Part shown: positions 4,720 through 8,258 of the stretch, piece after piece
How the letters are laid out: each line of letters opens with the position of its first letter
How positions within the stretch are numbered: position 1 is the stretch's first letter
Source: Candidatus Coatesiibacteriota bacterium
Lineage (GTDB): Bacteria; RBG-13-66-14
Direction: 5' to 3'
Length of the DNA: 8,258 nt
Assembly: GCA_030631385.1 (NCBI GenBank)
Contig: DAOVLG010000057.1
Location: 1 to 8,258, forward strand
Translations under genes and position numbers: made by a program
The notes under the pieces: generated by a model
The model's input: only the letters and a program-made list of their open reading frames with translations
The model's database searches: none
Told to the model about the DNA's origin: nothing

Positions 4720-6471
4720 ATGATCTTCCAGGGCGTACCGGTCTCCATGGGGGTGGCGATCGGCCAGGTCGCCAAACCGAAACTGGAGCTGTTAAACGTC
4801 GGCCGTGATCACATCGAGGACCCCGAGCACCAGATCGAACGTTTCGAGAAGGCCCTGGTGGCCTCGAAGCGGCAGCTCGAGCGCCTGATCAACTCCCTGC
4901 GCGCCGACGAACGCCTGACCGAGCTGAAGATCGTCGAATCCCAGCAGATGATGCTCGACGACACCACCCTTCTGGAGGGGGTGAAGGACCACATCCGACG
5001 CCTTTGTTGCACCGCCGAGTACGCGGTCAGCGAAATCGTGGACCACTTCGTGGGCACCTTCGCCGGCTTCGAGGACGAGTACCTTCGCGAGCGGGTGGGC
5101 GACGTGCACGACATGGGTGAGCGGCTGATCCGCAACCTGATGGGTAAACGGGAGCCGTTCCTGGCCGGGATGGATAAGCAGGCGATCATCGTGGTCCACG
5201 ATCTTCCGCCGTCGGCCGCGGCCCAGATAGACCCCCAGAAGGTCCTGGGTCTGGCCACCGACGTGGGCGGCATGACCAGTCACACGGCGATCATCTCGCG
5301 GGCGTTGGAGATCCCGGCGGTGGTGGGCCTGAGCAACCTCTCCCGTCGGGCCGAAGAGGGCGACACCCTGATCCTCGACGGCCGTAAGGGGATCGCCATC
5401 CTCGAACCCGCCCCCGAGCTCCTGAAGAAGTACCGGCGGATCCAGAAGGAGGAGAGGGCCAAGCTCAAGTCATTGGCCAAGCTGCGCAACCTGCCCTCGG
5501 AGACCTCCGACGGTTTCACGATCGAGCTCGCCGCCAACATCGAGCTCCTCTCGGAGGTGGACGCAGTCCGCGCCTACGGCGCCCAGGGGGTGGGCCTCTA
5601 CCGCTCCGAGTTCCTCTTCCTGAACCGGGAGGACCTGCCCAGCGAGGGTGAGCAGTACGAGGCCTACTCGGTGGTCGCCCGTCAGTTGGCGCCCCAGCCG
5701 GTGGTCATCCGCACGGTGGACATCGGCGGCGACAAGTTCCTCTCCCATCCCGAGGTGCCGGTCGAGATCAACCCGTACCTGGGCTGCCGGGCCATCCGCT
5801 TCTCGTTGAAGAAGCCGGACACGTTCAAGGTCCAGCTCCGGGCCATCCTTCGGGCCAGCGCCACGGGAAACGTGCGGCTGATGTTCCCCATGGTCTCCTC
5901 CCTGGAGGAGCTGCGTGAGGCCAAGGAGATCGTGGAGGAGTGCAAAGCCGAGCTCGACTCCGAGGGCAAGTCATACGATGACGGGATCGAGGTCGGGATC
6001 ATGGTGGAGGTCCCCTCGGTGGCGGTGATGGCCGACCAGTTCGCCCGGGAGGTGGATTTCTTCTCCATCGGCACCAACGACCTGATCCAGTACACCCTGG
6101 CGGTGGACCGGGGCAACCCCGCCATTTCCGACCTCTACCAGCCCTTCCACCCCGCCGTTTTGCGTCTGTTGAGGACGATCGTGGAGGCTGGGCACTCGGC
6201 CGGAATCTGGGTGGGCCTGTGCGGCGAGATGGGCGCCAACCCGTTGGCCGTACCCTTCTTGGTGGGGCTTGGGATTGACGAGCTGTCGGTCTCACCGGTG
6301 AACGTCCCGGTGGTCAAGGCCACCCTGCGGGCCATCTCCTTCCGGGAGGCGGCGGAGCTGGCGGCGGAGCTGGTCAACCTCCCCACCGCCGAGGCGATCC
6401 ACCGCTGCCTGCACGACGCACTCCCCGAGGAGGTCCGCCGTTTCGTGGAGCTAGACCCAGTCGTAACGTAG
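4720..6471 (+). CDS. ptsI: Phosphoenolpyruvate-protein phosphotransferase, PTS Enzyme I
   Basis: A 583-residue cytoplasmic enzyme, the normal length, which autophosphorylates from PEP and passes phosphate to HPr. Order: N-terminal HPr-binding helical part within the phosphohistidine domain; GGMTSHTAII with active His188 (E. coli His189); linker helix; C-terminal PEP-binding TIM barrel with GLYRSEFLF (Arg295), VIRTVDIGGDK (Arg331), signature SIGTNDLIQYTLAVDRG (from residue 449) and VGLCGEMG with Cys501 (E. coli Cys502). All key residues stand one position off the E. coli numbering, so the enzyme is complete and co-linear. ATG at 4720 follows GAGGAGA and is preferred over the TTG 20 codons upstream, which overlaps the promoter. 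No EII gene is adjacent; it may serve regulation as well as transport. Confidence 0.95.
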   Translation: MIFQGVPVSMGVAIGQVAKPKLELLNVGRDHIEDPEHQIERFEKALVASKRQLERLINSLRADERLTELKIVESQQMMLDDTTLLEGVKDHIRRLCCTAEYAVSEIVDHFVGTFAGFEDEYLRERVGDVHDMGERLIRNLMGKREPFLAGMDKQAIIVVHDLPPSAAAQIDPQKVLGLATDVGGMTSHTAIISRALEIPAVVGLSNLSRRAEEGDTLILDGRKGIAILEPAPELLKKYRRIQKEERAKLKSLAKLRNLPSETSDGFTIELAANIELLSEVDAVRAYGAQGVGLYRSEFLFLNREDLPSEGEQYEAYSVVARQLAPQPVVIRTVDIGGDKFLSHPEVPVEINPYLGCRAIRFSLKKPDTFKVQLRAILRASATGNVRLMFPMVSSLEELREAKEIVEECKAELDSEGKSYDDGIEVGIMVEVPSVAVMADQFAREVDFFSIGTNDLIQYTLAVDRGNPAISDLYQPFHPAVLRLLRTIVEAGHSAGIWVGLCGEMGANPLAVPFLVGLGIDELSVSPVNVPVVKATLRAISFREAAELAAELVNLPTAEAIHRCLHDALPEEVRRFVELDPVVT

Positions 6472-6480
6472 CCCGCCGCC

Positions 6481-6509
6481 TTGTTTTAATCAATATTTCA
6501 AGCTACACT
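6481..6509 (+). promoter_or_regulatory. Sigma70-type promoter of the outer-membrane protein gene
   Basis: TTGTTT (6481-6486), 17-bp spacer, TACACT (6504-6509). Start near 6516, leaving about 37 nt of leader with GAGGAGG (6542-6548) before ATG at 6553. No clear terminator separates it from ptsI, so read-through is possible. Confidence 0.5.
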
Positions 6510-6552
6510 TAGGTAACACTATCCCGGCAGTTTACTTTTGCGAGGAGGACCC

Positions 6553-7938
6553 ATGCGCCGCTCGTTGTTGATCCTGCTCCTTGTGTCCACGGCGGTCCTC
6601 GCCACCGAGATCTACGGCCCCCGCGCCATGGCCATGGGAGGCGCCCAGGTGGCCCTGGTGGAGGACGGCACCGCCGTCTACTGGAACCCGGCCGCCCTGG
6701 GCCGGCGCGACCTCATCTTCGCCGCAGACCCGGTCTGGGGCTTCGCTGTCGCCGATAACATCACCGAGCAGATGAACGCGTTCCGGGACTTCTACTCCAA
6801 CCCCCCGGACACCTCCGACCCCAACGAGCTGATCGCCTTCATCGGCGATTTCTCCGACACCCTGAAGGGCTTCAACGAACCGGGAACCGGGGTGACCGGC
6901 AACATGCACGTCGGTGTCACCACCATGATCGGGCCCATCGGCGTGAGCTGGATCAACGTGACCAAGATGGAGATCGGCCCGGGGATGGACAGCCAGACCT
7001 CGCGCCTGATAGATGAGAAGTACTTCAACACCGGCCCCGAGTACCAGCGCCAGGCCATGATCACCGCCCTCTACCAGGCCGGGCTCCTGACCAGGGCGGA
7101 GTACGATCGCCTCGATAGACAGGGCTGGCGCACCGAGCCCAACGACGACATCGGTCTGTTGGAGAACATGTCCATGATCGCCGTCACCGGCTTCTCCCAG
7201 CACGACTTCGGCGTCACCTACGCCCACTCCTTCAAGCTGGGCCGCCACGACTTCCTGGCCGTCGGCGGGACCGCCAAGTTCATCTACGGCCAGCGCTACG
7301 ACAACAAGCTGAGCGTCCTCTCCGGCGGCAAGCTGGACCCCGACGCCTTCACCACGGGGCCCAACTGGCTCTTCACCAACGTCCTCGGCCTGGACGCCGT
7401 GGCCACGGGCTACGGCTTCAGCATGGACCTAGGCGTCCAGGCGATGCTCGGGCGCTTCATCCACCTGGGCGTCGTCGGGCGCAACATCATCCCCATGGAG
7501 ATCAACTGGGACTCAGACAGCCTGGAACCCACCAGGCTAGACCCCCAGGTCCGCTTCGGCCTAGGCTTCGAGTTCTTCGACAGCCTCACCATCGCCATGG
7601 ACATAGACGCTCTGGAGACCGATTACACGGTCACGGCGCGGGTCATCGAAAACAACGTTTTGATCGAAAAGGAGATCGTCGTTGACCGGGTCCGGGACCT
7701 CTCCTTCGGCGTGGAGTGGAGCATCGCCGACGTCTTCGCCATCCGGGCCGGCTTCAACACGAACTACAACTCACTGATCGAGGACAAGGCCAAGGCCACC
7801 TTCCTGGCCACCCTGGGCTTCGGGGTGAAGATCGGTGACATCTTCCACCTCGACCTGGCGGTGATGACCAACCGGTTCTCCGCCGGCGAGCACAACTCCA
7901 CCCTGGGCGGCTCGTTCTCCCTCGGCTTCGCCCTGTAG
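6553..7938 (+). CDS. Outer-membrane beta-barrel protein, PorV/TraF-like family
   Basis: A 461-residue protein with a clear signal peptide (MRRSLLILLLVSTAVLA, cleaved before TEIYG). The mature N-terminus has RAMAMGGAQVAL and AVYWNPAALG, the hallmark start of the FadL-like PorV/PorQ and 'TraF_2' barrels in which RAMGMGGA and WNPA are conserved. The rest alternates amphipathic strands with glycine turns (for example FLAVGGTAKFIYG, IHLGVVGRNIIP, VRFGLGFEFF, FAIRAGFNTNY) and closes with GGSFSLGFAL, a plausible barrel end, though not the classic terminal Phe. A Shine-Dalgarno GAGGAGG decides ATG at 6553 over TTG at 6538. The middle (about 85-185) is charged and probably loop or periplasmic. Function is unknown; PorV itself is a type IX secretion shuttle, but nothing else of that system is seen. 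Confidence 0.75.
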   Translation: MRRSLLILLLVSTAVLATEIYGPRAMAMGGAQVALVEDGTAVYWNPAALGRRDLIFAADPVWGFAVADNITEQMNAFRDFYSNPPDTSDPNELIAFIGDFSDTLKGFNEPGTGVTGNMHVGVTTMIGPIGVSWINVTKMEIGPGMDSQTSRLIDEKYFNTGPEYQRQAMITALYQAGLLTRAEYDRLDRQGWRTEPNDDIGLLENMSMIAVTGFSQHDFGVTYAHSFKLGRHDFLAVGGTAKFIYGQRYDNKLSVLSGGKLDPDAFTTGPNWLFTNVLGLDAVATGYGFSMDLGVQAMLGRFIHLGVVGRNIIPMEINWDSDSLEPTRLDPQVRFGLGFEFFDSLTIAMDIDALETDYTVTARVIENNVLIEKEIVVDRVRDLSFGVEWSIADVFAIRAGFNTNYNSLIEDKAKATFLATLGFGVKIGDIFHLDLAVMTNRFSAGEHNSTLGGSFSLGFAL

Positions 7939-7960
7939 GGTACATTCCGGGGATGTATGT

Positions 7961-7984
7961 GGGCGGGGTCGTTGCGCCCCGCCC
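7961..7984. terminator. GC-rich hairpin after the outer-membrane protein gene
   Basis: GGGCGGGG (7961-7968), 8-nt loop TCGTTGCG, CCCCGCCC (7977-7984) is a perfect 8-bp stem, 22 nt after the stop codon. A smaller hairpin TACAT..ATGTA (7941-7957) precedes it. No T run follows on either strand, so it may be a 3' stabiliser or a REP-like relic rather than a normal terminator. Confidence 0.5.
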
Positions 7985-8121
7985 GAAAAACCCCAAAATC
8001 CTCTGAAAAAGCCACACCGACTCACCATTCAACACCTACACCTACACCAGCGGCAAGTCTCATCATATTACAAGACAAGGGATTTGACCCCCCTCGACCC
8101 AGGAACGGTTAAACGGTTTAT
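7985..8121. other. Intergenic spacer without a recognised gene
   Basis: A lower-GC stretch with no convincing open frame. TTGACC at 8084-8089 resembles the local -35 hexamer, but the best -10-like sequence, TTAAAC (8109-8114), is 19 bp away. A direct repeat ACGGTTAA/ACGGTTTA occupies 8105-8120. Confidence 0.5.
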
Positions 8122-8180
8122 GACCTTTATGTCGCGCTTATCCAAAGGTCTTGAATAGGCGTATAATGAGCGCATAAGCG
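8122..8180 (+). promoter_or_regulatory. Promoter with perfect TATAAT framed by two dyads
   Basis: TATAAT at 8162-8167; the best -35 is TTATCC (8138-8143) at 18 bp. GACCTTT (8122-8128) is inverted as AAAGGTC (8144-8150), and CGCTTAT (8135-8141) is inverted as ATAAGCG (8174-8180), the latter spanning the -10 box and the expected start near 8174. This looks like an operator-bearing promoter for a gene to the right. Confidence 0.5.
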
Positions 8181-8184
8181 AGGC

Positions 8185-8258
8185 GGTGGCACAGGTTTTT
8201 GCACCATGACGCCCATCGAACTTTTTTCCGTGTGGAAGTTCGCAAAAACTGTGCCACC
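8185..8258. mobile_element. 74-bp terminal-inverted-repeat element (MITE- or REP-like)
   Basis: Left arm GGTGGCACAGGTTTTTGC (8185-8202) is the inverse of right arm GCAAAAACTGTGCCACC (8242-8258), with one extra G on the left. An inner dyad CGAAC..CC (8217-8229) pairs with GGAAGTTCG (8234-8242) around a T bulge. No transposase gene fits inside. It could be a miniature element, a REP-like sequence, or an RNA hairpin at a gene start. The right arm ends at the window edge. Confidence 0.55.
8206..8258 (+). CDS. Possible start of a gene running off the right edge
   Basis: ATG at 8206 opens a frame with no stop to the end (begins MTPIELFSVWKFAKTVP). It lies 32 nt after the expected start point of the TATAAT promoter, but has no convincing Shine-Dalgarno and falls entirely inside the inverted-repeat element. 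I do not recognise the peptide; it may be chance. Confidence 0.2.
   Translation, partial: MTPIELFSVWKFAKTVP

Noticed and set aside
6532..7248. 238-codon minus-strand frame opposite the outer-membrane gene
   Set aside because: Shadow of a strong CDS with signal peptide and RBS; His/Gly/Val-rich with no family resemblance.
6553..7938. Conjugal transfer function from the TraF-like family name
   Set aside because: The family name is historical; no other conjugation gene is present, so only an outer-membrane barrel role is supported.

Overview
The window looks like part of a GC-rich chromosome from a Gram-negative, probably uncultured, bacterium. Evidence for this is an outer-membrane beta-barrel protein with signal peptide, a secreted lamin-tail-domain protein, a MurD of the 'GLG.FGGG' type, and gene-poor gaps packed with palindromic repeats. 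I suspect a candidate phylum near the FCB/Coatesbacteria-like lineages, but this is an impression from gene style, not a demonstration. No plasmid, phage or transposase gene is visible.

Layout. Positions 1-234: two copies of a 94-bp direct repeat plus a decayed third. 235-447 (-): a small divergent cold-shock-domain protein. 563-2292 (+): gatC and murD, overlapping by 4 nt, ending in a short intrinsic terminator. 2293-3305: about 1 kb without a gene, holding several GTAG-headed hairpins (REP/BIME-like), two 'CCCTCTCCC' palindromes, two minus-strand terminators and an alternating 13-bp tandem array. 3306-3980 (-): a secreted lamin-tail-domain protein whose 3' UTR is that array. 4134-4427 (+): ptsH (HPr). 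4428-4719: a structured gap with a terminator-like hairpin just before the next RBS. 4720-6471 (+): ptsI (Enzyme I). 6553-7938 (+): an outer-membrane barrel of the PorV/TraF-like type. 7939-8258: a GC-rich hairpin, a perfect TATAAT box framed by two dyads, and a 74-bp terminal-inverted-repeat element ending at the window edge.

How the genes relate. GatC belongs to the Asp/Glu-tRNA amidotransferase, MurD to peptidoglycan synthesis, and HPr with Enzyme I forms the general phosphorelay of the PTS; all key residues of both are present, but no sugar-specific EII component is in view. The genes are mostly separate transcription units. Five upstream regions carry good sigma70-type promoters, all with exactly 17-bp spacers, three of them with the same -35 hexamer TTGACC; this gives a lineage-specific promoter signature and also decides several start codons.

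The most interesting non-coding parts are the ptsI leader (possible attenuator or riboswitch-like RNA), the 13-bp G-run array in the 3' UTR, and the REP-like cluster. All pairings were made by eye; no folding or database search was run.
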